From assembly GCF_958979055.1 (NCBI RefSeq), contig NC_084886.1, positions 8,579,154 to 8,643,153 on the forward strand: a stretch of 64,000 nucleotides of DNA, read 5' to 3'. The notes under the pieces were generated by a model. The model saw only the letters and a list, made by a program, of their open reading frames with translations, did no database searches and was not told the origin of the DNA. Position 1 is the first letter of the stretch, and the number at the start of each line of letters is the position of its first letter. The DNA comes from Alnus glutinosa (Eukaryota > Streptophyta > Magnoliopsida > Fagales > Betulaceae). Shown piece by piece: positions 1 to 19,000 of this stretch. Position numbers and translations under genes: made by a program.

Positions 1-756
1 AAATACCTACTCCCAACCATTGAATTCAACTAAAAAAGAGAAGGAATAACTTGTTTGTTGCATAAGTTTACAAATTTCATGAAAAACTCACGTTCACCTT
101 CAGTTATTTCATAAGCAGATAATTGATGGATCCCATAAATATTGATCATGACCAATTTCATCACTGTATCAATGATTGTGATCCTCATTGTGTACATAAT
201 TCGTGTTAGGATCTTCCAAAGAAATTTTTTTGGGTATAGGGCGTATAACAAAAGAGTTCCCATTTGTATCGGTAAGAAAATCAAAAAAGAAAAAGCAGAG
301 GGACGTACAGGAATAGACCAATTGCAGCACTAGGTAGGTTGGTTAAGCAGGTTACGTACATAATGTTGCAGGTTGTTTAAGCAATACCTAGATTGCAGCA
401 CTAGGTAGGATTAGGATTCTTGCTAACACGTTCGGGCCAAACAAATCACTCCAAGTTACAGAATCAAATACCAACCATGTCGATCCAAAAACCCATTTTA
501 CTTAAAACTATGGCAATACAACGTACAGGTACTAATAAGTTTCAAGTTGCCAACAAACTCTCTAAAGCAGGTGCAGAAAATCATCAAATTCTCTGAAGCA
601 GGTGTAAAAAATAAATATCCAGATGAAAAAACAAATTTAAATATTTGTAAAAAATTGAAATTTTTCATTAAAAAACCTTCACCTAGTGTAGCTCAAGTGT
701 AAATCAGTGATAAAAACCATCACCCATCTGTGTATTCTGTATTCTGTAGCAGAGGA

Positions 757-758
<2 letters not shown>

Positions 759-805
<47 letters not shown>
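759..805. repeat. (AG)n microsatellite
   Basis: About 23 perfect AG units. No gene is adjacent. Confidence 0.95.
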
Positions 806-808
<3 letters not shown>

Positions 809-1722
809 GTATCGAAGCTAGAGGGGTGGGCATGCTGGAGCGCTGTCGAAGGGAGTGCTGCGAGAGGGAAAGTTAACGGCAGAGATGAACGGCTGGAAAA
901 GTGAAGTAAAAGGGGATGAGGAAAAGTAGAGCGAAAAAATGAAAAAGAAAGACGTGAATTGAAGCGTGAAAATGATAAAAAAAATTATAATAATAATAAT
1001 TCAATAACTAATAGAATTTGTGAGCTAAATTAGGGGTGGAATTTTGATAAAAGACAAAATAGAAAAATTATAGAGAATTTACTAAATTGAGTTTTTTTTT
1101 TAGATATTCATCAAATTTTGGTGAAAACTTTGAAATTCATGAGAGCTTGTTGGGGATACTCTAACAATGCCATGCCTAACAAAATGCTACCGAAAACTGT
1201 CAACTTGTTTATCCCGAAAATAATATTAAACATGTATGCCATGTCGCAATGGGCCGAAGCTTCTTCTCCTACCAATATTTTTTGGGGTGTGTCTTTTTAG
1301 GGTGTCAAAGCTTGTGGGTGTTATGATCCTTAATTATGTCCCACGTGTCAAGTCTAATCTTAATCATGTGCATGTATATAAGCTTTTGAACACAATTCCT
1401 TTGCCGGTTAGTTTTCAAGTATGAATTCTACACAAAATTTGTATTAATTAGCGGCCATCACGAAAATTTTGATATTATACTTCCACCGGTACGGTTTATA
1501 TATATAAACCTCTTGATTTAGTATTAAAAGGCCGGCCTCCACCCCTGTGGCACTGCATGCCAATGATCAATCAACCGGATATCCCAATAATGATTAATTT
1601 TGTTTTTGTTTTTTGTAATCATATTGGACAAAGAATTAGTTGGGATCGATGTTTAATGTTTATCTTCCTGCCCGGCCCTTCATTTAAAAAGCATGAGCAT
1701 CAAGCAAACAAGCTTAATGCTA

Positions 1723-1724
<2 letters not shown>

Positions 1725-1754
<30 letters not shown>
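1725..1754. repeat. (TA)n microsatellite
   Basis: About 15 TA units, followed by a short CA run. Confidence 0.95.
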
Positions 1755-1760
<6 letters not shown>

Positions 1761-2378
1761 ATTACGTACGTGCATAAGTGTGTTTGGGTAGATCTCGAGT
1801 CTTTTCATGTTACCTGAAAGGAGTACATGACACATGTGATGAGAATATATAAGCGCATGCATATACAATATTATACCATAGATTTAACACACACATATAT
1901 ATTAAATATATAGTGGAAATATATATTGCATTAATCGATCCTTTAGGCTGAAACCCTACTTACAACTAAATTATGATGTCCTGGACGTTGACATGCATGC
2001 ATATATGAGAAAACAAGTAAAGGTACTCAAAACCAACTCGATCGGTGACCACAAAAGTCGGCAAAATTTGATTGATGAGACAACTAATTAAAACTATAGA
2101 GTATATATATAGATCGATCGTGCCCCCACAACAATCCAAGTAGCTATAGACTTTCTGGGTAAAGTATCTCATTGATGGAATTAAATTAGACCAATTAGCT
2201 ACGATATATCTCTCTCTCTCGAGAGAGAGATCGATTCATCTACTCTATTATTTTGTTGATCAATCGATTCATCTACCCTACCTTCCACACGTACGTGCTA
2301 GCGTCTGTTACATATATCATGCGCACCAATCCCTAAATTAAACAAGAGATCGAGAAAACGAGAGAGACAAATGTAACT

Positions 2379-2402
2379 ATATATATATATATATATATAT
2401 AT
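2379..2402. repeat. (AT)n microsatellite
   Basis: About 12 AT units. Confidence 0.9.
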
Positions 2403-3524
2403 GCAACTTTGCGATTATAAAACATCATCATATTTGACACAATTATTAGCCTTTTGAATTTCGAATTTAGGTCATGTTGAGGTATATATGGGTATAAAAT
2501 TATATAAGTCAATTTTATCTTTATTAATTTTATTAACCGGGTCAGAATTTTCAACCGCAACCAGCTAATTTTATTGTTGAGAATTGTAAGAGACATCAAA
2601 TCTGAGTATAACCGGAGATGTAGCCACAAGTGTGCAGTAGGGTGGCCAGAGCCGAGGCAATTCCGATAGATTTAGGCACGCAGGAATTGATTTTGAGAGG
2701 CGATTCGATCTGCTGAATCAAAAAGTCTAAACAAAAGCTATCAATCTTAATAATAAACCATCTACTTATATGCTTGTGCGGGGAGGCTGCAAATTCTTTC
2801 GATTGATTTTTGTAAATTTAATTATTATTTGAGAAATATGTATTTAAGAAGCTTTGCGAGGTGTTTAAGGGAAGCAGTGGACGTAAATCAAACCTTAATG
2901 CATGTTAACTACCGAAAAAATTAATTGAGTTATAGAGAGATGCTCTGTTTTCTCTCTAAAATCATCTGAAAACACCTGTTCAAACACCATGGAAACTCCT
3001 CCTGTCCCCTTTTGGCTTCTCGTCTCCCCTTTCCTCCCCTTGCTAACGCCTCTAATGATGCCTTTATCATGCTACAGCTTGCTTTATATTTATCCACCTC
3101 TTCTGACTTCTGAGGTATCTAGATCTGTTTTCTTGCTTTCTTTCAATACAACACAGTTATTATTGTTTCCCGCCATCTTCCTCCACTGTGTCTATTACGA
3201 CCTTTGGTTTGGTTGTTGGGTTAAAATTTTTGGATCTAGATCTATATTTCTCCACCAAATTTTGTACACCTCTCTAGTGGTTTCGCTAGCGTCTAATGCT
3301 TCCTCCGATGGTCGTCGTGCCCCCTTCCGATGTCCACGCCACCCTTTTTCATTAATTGAATCGCTCACTTCTTCTTCCTTTTAGACTAAAAGTGGGAAAG
3401 ATCCATCCTTGTAACATTTTTTCCTAATTCTTTTTTTTTTTTTTTTTTTTATTAAAAAAAAAACTAAATATGAGAAATCCAGTTGTTTTGAGAAGTAACC
3501 GACGATCTAAAGTTGATATATGTT

Positions 3525-3806
3525 ATAGTATAATTTAAAAGATTAAATTCTTTTTATAATTAGCTTAAACTTTTAAAAAAGTGCTAATTCAATATGGTAT
3601 AAAAAAAAAATGTATGTCTTGAGTTCAAACATTATCTTCATCGTTCACTTTTCATTTCAATTAAATATTTCATGTGTTTGGTCTCACTTATTAAGTAAGA
3701 GTTTGAGTTCACACATAAGTGAGAGTGTTAGAATATAAATTAAATGATTAAATTTATGTACTTCTCATATATTAGCTTAAACTTTTGTGATAAGTGATGA
3801 TTTAAC
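3525..3806 (+). mobile_element. Miniature LTR-type element (TRIM-like fossil)
   Basis: Two direct repeats of about 75-80 bp (roughly 3525-3600 and 3727-3806) share a 'TTAAATGATTAAATTTA...AGCTTAAACTTTT' core and flank about 125 bp of non-coding sequence. After the left repeat comes a 'ATGGTAT' stretch resembling a primer-binding site. Relatives or fragments lie near 11778-11960, at 12914-13130 and, inverted, near 37150-37270. There is no gag or pol. It looks old and decayed. The class assignment is inferred from this layout. Confidence 0.45.
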
Positions 3807-4449
3807 ATAAGCAAATTTGATGAAAAACTAGCTAACAGATTGGTTTGTTAAAAAAAATTTTTCTGCCTTTTTGTTTTCTGTTCTTAGAATAAAAATATTA
3901 TTATACGATCCAAAATACAAAACATTTCAAATTGTCTTCATCTTTGTGTTATATCATTACATTTTTATTTTTTTTCAAATAAAAAACATCTCCCAAAATA
4001 CATTAATAATATTGTTATTTTTTTAAAAGATAAAATTTGCCAACTAAATACAACAAATTGGAAAAGAGACCTACCAACCGAACCACCACATATCCACCAA
4101 GACTTGAAGTTCAATCTCGAAAGTTCTAGTAAGAATAGATGGGTTTCTAACAAATCAGGATGACTTGGGCGTCCATATATGCATGTCATCATCCCTGGAT
4201 TACTATTGTTGGCCAAATTGTTAGTGTCCATACAATCCTTTGCATTGCTTCCTCTAAACAAAAAGGAAAAAAAAAAGATATTATACAATTACTTATATAT
4301 TTTTGTTTCGTTGAAATAGTGTACAAAAGTACATTTTTCTTTTTAATACTTGAAAACAGAATTACAAAATTAAAGCCTTGACACAAAAACTTAATAAAAA
4401 GTAAAGACATAATTAAAAAGACATATAATAAATAAGGTATCCAAACTAA

Positions 4450-5745
4450 TGGAAATGTGGATCTTTCCTACTAATTATTTGGATTGAAGAGATAGGGGGT
4501 GGATAGGTGGGAATGCTGTCAACTGTGACCCTAGTTGCGGCCCAATGTGCTACATAATATTGAGCGCATAAGTTTGCATTTCTATTAACCTTTCTTGTTG
4601 ACCAAAAGTTATCAGCTAAGATAGAGTCAATGATATTATGAATAGTTGAAGAGATTTATCAATCTTTTGAAATATCTGGATGTTGAAGAGAGAGAATAAC
4701 AATATGTGAATCTCCTTCCAGAATAAACATTTGGATATTTAGAGGAATAGCTAAAGAAACAACAAGATTTACTGCTAGAGCTTCTCCCTCATTTGGTTGA
4801 CACGATGAACTAATCTGGGTGCTTATTTTGATGATGTGTCCTAGATGATTTCGATACATTGCAGCTTGTGCCGAAAAAGTATCTCTAATGGCCGTATTAA
4901 AATAGATTTTGAACCATTGAGGTAGAGGAGTGATCCACTTTTCTTCAATTGGGTTGGAAATATTTTTCCAAGCCACCATATGTTCTAGAGAAACCTTGAT
5001 AATTTTCCTGAACAAATGGAGAGCATCAATTAAAGGAAAGATTCTCATGATAAGCCTTGTTGCGAGAAGAACATAGAAAATCGCATGCCACTGACGCAAA
5101 AATTTGGAAATAAAGATGGTCTTCTTTCGGGATTTTAAGAGTCAATCCAAGTGAGAGAATTACTTTAATCCAATCCAACATATTGATGAAATTGAAAGCC
5201 GTTGAGTCAATTGGCTAGAGAGAATGACGCCATATTACTATGGTAAAGATACATTTAAAGAATAGATGCCGGATAGAGTCTTCCCCAGATTTGCAAAAAG
5301 AACATACAGTTATGTCTGTAGATGAAAAAACAGGATTTAATCTCCTCTTAGCTCGAAGTATATTCCATGCTATTTTCCAGATAAATAGCCTCAATCTATC
5401 ATTGAGATTCAACTTCCAAATATTCTTCCAAAAGGTAAAAGAAGTTCCAGGCAAAAGGGCACAGACTTCCTGATTGCTATGGATCGCTTGATATATAAGC
5501 AGAATTTATAGTAAAACGACATGAGGTAGAAAAAGTCCAGAAATATTTAGTCTGCAATATTGGTGAAGAAATGCGACTTTAATAATCTCTTAAATCGAAG
5601 TGCTATCAAAAATTAAATCAAGGGCTCATTGATTCCACTGATTAGTTCCTGGAATAATAAATTCTGATATAGATGCAGTCGGCAAGTTCCGATTGTGAAG
5701 GAATCTTGGCAGTGGCTTGAAATGAGGTAATGTAGGAACCCATGA
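4450..5745 (-). mobile_element. LINE (L1-type) 3' half, relic
   Basis: Read on the minus strand, three blocks appear in the order usual for plant LINEs. First is a linker with a 'WVPTLPHFKPLPRF' and 'IIPGTNQWNQ' signature (about 5620-5745). Second is a zf-RVT zinc-binding segment (5215-5454) with 'FTFWKNIWKL', 'RLFIWKIAWN' and 'CSFCKSGEDSIRHLFFKC'. Third is an RNase H-like domain (about 4460-5000) with 'WFKIYFNTA', 'NEGEALAVN' and 'ILEGDSHIV', ending in a 'VNRNANLCAQYYVAHWA' segment. The reverse transcriptase domain is absent and the frame is interrupted several times, so this is a 5'-truncated dead copy. Confidence 0.8.
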
Positions 5746-8700
5746 TGTACAGAAGTACTTCGATTGTATCTTATAGAGTTTATTTATAAAATTATTTTAT
5801 TTTATATGTTAATAAATTTTTAAATATAATTAAGGTTATATATCCATGTGATTAAATATATATATATATATAATAAAAGTGTATATTTGCCAAAAATATA
5901 TTATATGAGAATAAATAGCATGCATTTAGAACGATACAAACTTAATTATTATTTACGTTTATATCTATATTTATGTACTTTTGTTTTAGTTTCATTTCTA
6001 TTTTCCTTTTTATCCATAATCTATTAATATTAATTTATAATATTTGCAAATTAATTTTTCTACCAATATTTAGTTATTCCTCGGTATAAAAATAGTTATA
6101 TATTCACAATGGAAATCATATTCCCATTCACTGAACCAAAGGAATAACTATGTCATATTGGATTATTATTATTTTTTTCTCTAAGCAAATCATATTCTTT
6201 ACAAATTGAAAAGTCAGTATTCTTCATTTGTTTTGACGTAAAATGTTTTTTGTTGAAAAACATTTTCAACGAAATCAGAAAAATCATGATTTTCTTAAAA
6301 ATATTTTATGACGTTTGACTTATACGAAAAAAATTACCAATGACAAAAAACCATCGATGACGAGATTCTGGCGATGGTAGCCGAAAACTAACAACTGGAT
6401 TTAGTCACTGGCCAGACGGATTCCGGCCAATTTTGCGAAAATCTAGCTAGCCAAATTCTGGCACTGGCCCACCGAATTCTGACTGCACCAGAATCTGGCA
6501 CAATACATCCAGATTAGAGGTGGCTACAATCCTAATGCTGCAGCTTTAATTTGGGATTCAGAGGCTACTACTTTTGTCGGGCTTTACAATGAAAAAGGGC
6601 TCAGAGGAGGTATTAGTGTGGGCCGCTTAGAGATGGGCCGAGCAATGGGTGTTAAAAGGTTTTGGAGTTTTCTCGTGTCTTTTTTTTTTTTTTTTCAAAA
6701 AAAATAAATAAATAATTATGACGAAAAAGTTTCAACTTTCAAGACAGGCTAAGACTACTTCGTGTATTCATCATTGTCGGCCAAATCCCAAATTGGTGCA
6801 AATTTCCTAGTGTCGTAGTCCAACGTAGTTAGATCTTATTCATGTATTTTCCCTTGAAATTATGCCGGAGAAGGTGGTAGGTGGAGATGGTTATGGAGAG
6901 GGTAGTCTGTAGTCACTAGTCAAGGTGTAACCGTGTAAGAGACTGCATGCCTATGATTCTGCAAAGACGCGTTTGGGTTTCTCCCTGGTGTACGTTGAGG
7001 ATGCAAAGACGAAGACAGCACGTTTCGACACAAAAAGACAACATTTGAAATTCTTGTCGCTCTCTTCCATATTGTCGTATTTACTATTGTCTATGCTTGT
7101 AATTTTTGGCCTGATTTTTGTAAATTCGGCATGAATTCAACACAAAATTAATGGATTATGGTTAAGAGATCTTACCCATTTAATTAAAATAGTTCGAGTT
7201 AGAATTGACCGATATAGTTTTATACTTATGCTTCACCGCAACCTGTTAATTCACATAAACCTAACACAAAATTATTGGCTTAGAGTTGAGAAGTCTAATT
7301 CGTTTAATTAAAATAAATCAGGTTAACATTGCTCTATATAGTCTTATATATACTCAAGCCATAAAAAAATTCAAATTCAACACGCGAACACGAATCGTCA
7401 CTTCCTACTATCTCTCACCAACCCACTAATCACATCCAAATCTAAGTCTAACCAAAATTTATAAACATAGGTATGAGCCTGATTTGGTGGCAATAGGATC
7501 CTCCCCAATCGAGAAGAACCGGAGAGGATCCTATTGCCACGAAATCATGCTCATACCTATGTTTTTAAATTTTGATTAGACTTGGATTTGGATGTGATTA
7601 GTGGGTTGGCGAGGGTTTAATGTTTTTTCAAATAATTTTGGGAATGCCTAGTTAGTGTTCCAAGGAATTTCCTGACAGGAATTGAGTAATCGGACGACAG
7701 TGATTGGCTTATGCATTAAGGATATTTTACTCATTTTACTTAACCCGGCCTCACAAGCACATCCAATGCAATGATGATTTCATTTATTTAAATTGAGTAT
7801 TAACCGTTCAAACTCTTAACTCTTTTTGTATTGATACCTCCAAACTATAATCTTTGACACTCAACATCCTAAATCAATTATTTCATGTTACTTTGTTCCA
7901 TATGTAAAATTAGAGTTTTAATCAAGCAAGTATATATAGAATGTTCAAATTTGGTTTATTTAATTTTATTTTGAATATGAATCGAATTCGAGCTTATCAC
8001 CAAGCTTAGTAGTATACGTTTAAGTTTGTTTCATTTATTTTTCGAACGAATTCAATTTTGTTCACAAGCTTTTCAATTAACTTATTCATTTTGCATATAA
8101 AGTAAATACCATAATTATTTATTTTTTGGTAAATCCATCATAATCATTAGTTAATTAATTATTATTAAGATTTTATTATTTAAGTTGATTAAATAAATGA
8201 GCTTAAATCATAAACAATCTAATCTAAAATAAATATGTTTGTTTTATAATATGTATTCAAATTCATTACGCATTCACACATATATTTATGTTAAGATTCA
8301 CAATAACAATAGCTCAAATAATATTTATCATATTACAAACTTATACAACTTGAACTGAGATTAAATTATTTACAAACAACTTTATTTATTTATAGCCCTA
8401 TGTAAAATGGATGAGAAGCAGCTCATGTGATTTCCTGCGTGCCATTTTCTCAACTGAAATGTCCAAATTGTCCTGATTTGTGTTGGCTTGACGCAATTAA
8501 CTACCCCTACCCCACCCCCACCCACATAAAATGGCCAAAAATTCACGTGTGACTCACGTAGATGGGTTAAAGTACCCTTAATAATTGAATTGAGAGGACG
8601 TTGTTTGCAAAATGTTGCTGTACTAGGGAATAAAGGCAGAGTCACGTTATGTTAACAGAATTGCTATTTACAGTAGTTTCTTGGCGTAGTGTTGGTCTTT

Positions 8701-9526
8701 TTCTTCACTAAACTCTTTGCCTCCTCCACCATGTTGGTAGCTGGATTTGTTCAGGGTTTGAGTTTGAATTTCTTTTTAAAACTAGATCTACTTTTTTTCC
8801 GTCAGGTCTAGACGCCGATGCGCCGCTTCATTGTGTTCAGCGGCGTACGTTTCAGCTTCCCTCTGCTACCGGCCGATGCTAATTCCGACACCCACGTGTT
8901 TGCGCATGAACCCCCACGTGCTAGCCAGTTCCACCTTGCCCGGCTATTTTTTGGGGGTATTTTTTACTATTTTTATGTTTATGTGACTTTTTGATTATTG
9001 GGTACCTTGGTATCTGGATTTATATCGGTATCTCTCTACTATTCAGTCCCTGTTTTAAACTATGACAATGCATCTTTGTTCTCAGCTTCCTTTCGGTTGT
9101 TGTTGCTGTTTTCAAGTGGAGGTTTAAATATGTTCATCTTAATCTGTACATTTTTTACTTCAATAACTGTCTTGTGCTATCCCTTAAGAGGAATATGTCA
9201 TTTATCTAACCAATTTCTTAACTTTTGTTTATATTTTTTATTATTATTATTGTTGAGAAACACACCCATTTCCAGGCCGTAGGATCACTCATTCTCTCAT
9301 CATTTCATATAAGAAGTGGAAAACATTTCATCGCAAACCTTTCGAAAAAAACAAAAAGAAAAAGCAAAACAGTTATACTATTTTTATTTTTTTTTTTTAA
9401 AAAAGAGAGTAATAAGTAGGAATTACGTTTATCTTTATTTTTTTTAAATTCACATTTTTATTTAACTACATCTTAAAATTACTATTTGTTAAACCGCACA
9501 TTTTAAAACGGTTAAACAAAACGGAC
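5746..9526. other. Gene-free stretch upstream of SCPL copy A
   Basis: No gene was recognised. It contains an AT-rich block (5746-6320), a repeat-like block with several CCGGATTC/CTGGC words (about 6200-6530), two imperfect 90-bp direct repeats beginning near 7138 and 7263 ('AACACAAAATTA...TTTAATTAAAATA'), a long hairpin (7412-7615), and a TTCGAGC/AAGCTT-rich block (about 7950-8100) resembling sequence near 49.2 and 51.0 kb. Small frames at 8382-8645 and 8998-9282 have no recognisable homology. Confidence 0.5.
7412..7615. repeat. Long near-perfect hairpin (MITE or foldback)
   Basis: Two arms of about 95 bases pair across a short loop centred near 7515. The left arm begins 'CTCTCACCAACCCACTAATC' and the right arm ends with its near-exact complement, 'GATTAGTGGGTTGGCGAGGG' in sense. 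The inner part pairs 'GGCAATAGGATCCTC' with 'GAGGATCCTATTGCC'. Few mismatches suggest a recent origin. I see no clear target duplication. Confidence 0.8.
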
Positions 9527-9528
9527 TC

Positions 9529-9538
9529 ATATATATAT
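9529..9538 (+). promoter_or_regulatory. TATA-box candidate for SCPL copy A
   Basis: An ATATATATAT run lies about 90 bases before the chosen ATG at 9627. An in-frame upstream ATG at 9537 overlaps this box and is therefore unlikely to be transcribed. Confidence 0.45.
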
Positions 9539-9626
9539 GGTGTATATGACACACGCTCTCTCTCACACACACAGCAACCAGTGGAGGTTTTCTACTTTTC
9601 TAATTATTTGTACGTTGCAGTCTCCA

Positions 9627-15623
<5,997 letters not shown>

Positions 15624-15670
15624 GCTTGGCTGCCGCTGCTGCTTAAGTATGGCTTTTGCTCGACATTTTG

Positions 15671-15676
15671 AATAAA
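15671..15676 (+). terminator. AATAAA polyadenylation signal, SCPL copy A
   Basis: A canonical hexamer 48 bases after the stop codon. Confidence 0.55.
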
Positions 15677-16073
15677 TGGACCAAAGCCTGACAACCTATT
15701 GAAGTTATTATTATTGTCTTCTTTTTGTGAGTCGACTTATTATTGTCTTTGAATGTGATATAACCATACAACCATAGTAATTATTGTCTTGTTTTTTTTT
15801 TAATATTGATTATTTCATAAAACAACTAATTTCAAAAGAAAAGTGAGCACAATCAAACCCTTGGAACAGTTGTTACTCCAAACAAAGTATAAAATAAAAA
15901 CTAAAGCATTTGGTGCTTTCTCCATCTAAAGCTATTAACCCCGTACCTTATCAAGGTTGGCAATTGCAGCTGCAAAACAGCTGAAGTGAAAAGTATGATT
16001 GCTAACTAATAAACCAGAAAAAAGTACACCCAGGGTGAGAGGAATCCAATGTAGTTATGGCTTAAAGCCAACC

Positions 16074-19000
16074 TTAGCTCCATCTTCTTCGATCCTCCTC
16101 TTCGTCCACAGGAGCATACCACGGTGGCCGTCGCTTTGAGTTGCTCAACCTGTAGTTTAGGAGCAGTTCTTCATTACAAAGTGCCCTAGTTGCCACCAGA
16201 ACGAGAGTCTTCAAAACAGGGGCATCCGACCCACCATTTCCTGAACCCCCTAATTTGAACCAAAAGCTGCCAAATCTTTTCATCTTTACTTCTTCAGCAT
16301 TTCCAAACAATATATTTGGAATATAGACTCTCATGCCCTTCTCAGTCAATGGGAAATCATAAGGGCAAATCATGACATTTGGGACCATACCCTTTGCTGG
16401 GTGGTTAGCAAAATGAGCAAGAGCTAATGGGTTTCTCCGCTCCAATACATCACCCCTCATTCCCACCTGTGTGCCTTCCAAAGGACCATTGAGCAGTTTC
16501 CAGAACCGCTCTGAACCTTTCTCAAAACCTTCAATATCAGGCTTAAATTCTGCCATGCTTAGGCCATCCCAAACTTCACGGGTTTCACCTCCAAAACCCC
16601 AGGTTTGGGCATTGATCACACTTCCATCATACCTTGTGATCAGATAAGGGTTCTGTGCATCGACTCTTGGGTATCCGGGAATGTAACGGTAGTAAGCCGG
16701 GGAGTATATTACACCGGGGTAAAAGGCTACCACTTTACCCACATCAGCTTCACCATCTAAAAATAAACCTTGGCCAGCTTCCTTGTGTTGGATTTGAGAT
16801 GGTTTGATATCAAGCTTGTACCCAATGAGGTCCTTTAATCTCTCAGAGAGTTCAGCTCGTTTTAATGGTCTTGTTTCAGGTACAACTGTGCTGAAAAATC
16901 CTTAATAATCAGTAGTTATAGGGGAAAACTAACACCACCAACCCACCCAACTCACATGCAGGTGAAAAAAAAAAAATCTTTTAAGTAATCAGAACCAAAG
17001 GCCAGAAATTTTGTCAAAATTAATTGAGGCTTCTCCTGAAACAGAAGGTTGGTTCAGAACACCCAAATCATCAAGTTATGAGCACAATAATTTATGTGAT
17101 GCGTATAATCCTTTCTCTTTCATTTTATCATTCAAAGTTCTTATAAATTTACCATAAATTTGCATTCTAACTTCATGTAAATTCTGAAAGTAGCTGGCAT
17201 ACATAACAACTGTTTATTGTTGACAATTTGACGAAAGCTATATATGAAAAAATAACTGATAAAAAATACAAGCAGGACGACTTCAAGTATTATTTGAGAA
17301 ACAAGCTCGAACAAAGAGAAGATCAAATGAAAGTGTCAGATGACTAAAATGTAAAGAGAGCCTCTGCACTAGAAGATGTAAAAGAGAGAGATGATACACT
17401 ACACGTGTATCAAACTATTCCGAATTTTTTTTTTTGAATGGCAAGTGCAACAGATAAGGCACAATAACATTCCTATTAAAGGAAACCCATCACATTTCAC
17501 AGTTTGTTGCTGCTGGACAAGCAACTCAGGAGATGATAACAGTACTGATTTTAGGCTTTTTATGGTTTCCTACAGTGCCAAAGTCCAAAGTATCGAAGTT
17601 CAACAGGTAAATATATGCAAGTACACCGAATATGTCTGATCGTAACCAAATCTGGGTGCAGAATACTTCTTATTTGATTCCAGTACACATAATAAGATAT
17701 GTGGTAATGCTCACTTGCAACGTTGTAATGAGTTTTGCTAGAATCAAACATAAAGGACATCCATGTAAGCAGAACTGATACCATGGTTGAAACCCTCACC
17801 GTTGTTGTGGCAAGGGTTGATATGAGACATTGAACATATAATAAAAACAACGCCAATTAACTCTTTCCACATAAGTAGATTAAACGGGAGGGCTTCAGTC
17901 CGGTTGGAGGTTGCCCTTGTACTTCTAGAGATTGTTCCATTTTTTTTTTGTGTGTGTGGTATATTACTAGTAATTAGTCTTTTATCATCTACCAAAGATT
18001 GGTGTATATGTCAGCCAACAATACTCTTACAAATATCAAATGAGAATTGGACCCACTCTAGCATTTCTTGCGAAAAACGAATGCTGACTTCAATATGTTT
18101 TACCTCCCATACAACAACTTCCAATCAAGGCCCTGAAGAATATTTATCAAAGCTCAGAGCTTCATGAAACCTCTATAATCAATTCGGTTTTCAAGTTTCA
18201 GTCCAAATAATTATATCTTCCAGGTCACAAACTGGTTAGAGAATTCTTATTTTTCTGCAAGAAGAATGGTGTACAATGTGAGGAACAAATATTTTTACTT
18301 CTTTGAAAAGAAGCGCAGAGAAATTCCAGAAGGTTTTAATAGCATTGAATTTTCCAAGAAATCCAACAACTAGAAGTCTAGAACATAATCATTCCAAAAA
18401 ATAATCTCAAGACCTCATCTAAAAATTTATTGAACAAATGCTAAAAAGAATAGAGTACCTATGAATCACAACTTCACAAGTACAACATGATTTTGCCTTA
18501 TAATGATTGGACGTTGTCTTGAACTCTACTCGAATAATTCCACAATTTCTATATAGCTAAATTTGTTCAAGGAAACTAATAAAGAAGTTAAGGTAATTTT
18601 TTTTTTTTTTTTTTTGATAAGCATAAAGAAGGTAAGGTAATTAATCAAACAAATCAAAAGATCACTCCTTACATCAAGATAATCCCATTACAACCATAGA
18701 AAGGCGAAGTCAGAATAAGAGTCAAAAAGCTGGAACATAGGAAGGTACAGTAAAGCAACCATAAGCTCATAATTGAAAGGTTTACTGGATTGCAAATAGA
18801 ATCTTACCAGGATGGTTAGTAGGTTGGTCGCTCCTGCCAATGGCAAAACTAAGGCCACTACGACGAGAAGCAGCATTTGATTGTAGAGGCGATTTGAGTG
18901 CCTCATCTATGTTCTCAATATCAGGAAGAAGAATTTCTTCCATAGACATGCAAAAACCTTTAATTTGAGAATGGAGGTTTTCTTGGACTTGCTTCTGTTG

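Larger units (their letters stand above)
1..4449. other. Gene-free AT-rich stretch
   Basis: I see no supportable gene here. The open frames are short, lack splice-linked homology, and several run through simple repeats. The stretch holds a GA tract (759-805), TA tracts (1725-1754 and 2379-2402), poly-T/poly-A runs near 3430-3470, and a miniature LTR-type fossil (3525-3806) listed separately. A 131-codon frame at 2989-3384 is pyrimidine-rich and unlike any protein I know. Confidence 0.6.

Noticed and set aside
2989-3384. 131-codon plus-strand frame
   Set aside because: Pyrimidine-rich sequence that gives Leu/Ser/Phe/Pro by composition; no homology seen.
8382-9419. Small frames and CACGTG words upstream of SCPL-A
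   Set aside because: No splice-linked homology, and single CACGTG words are too common to call as elements.
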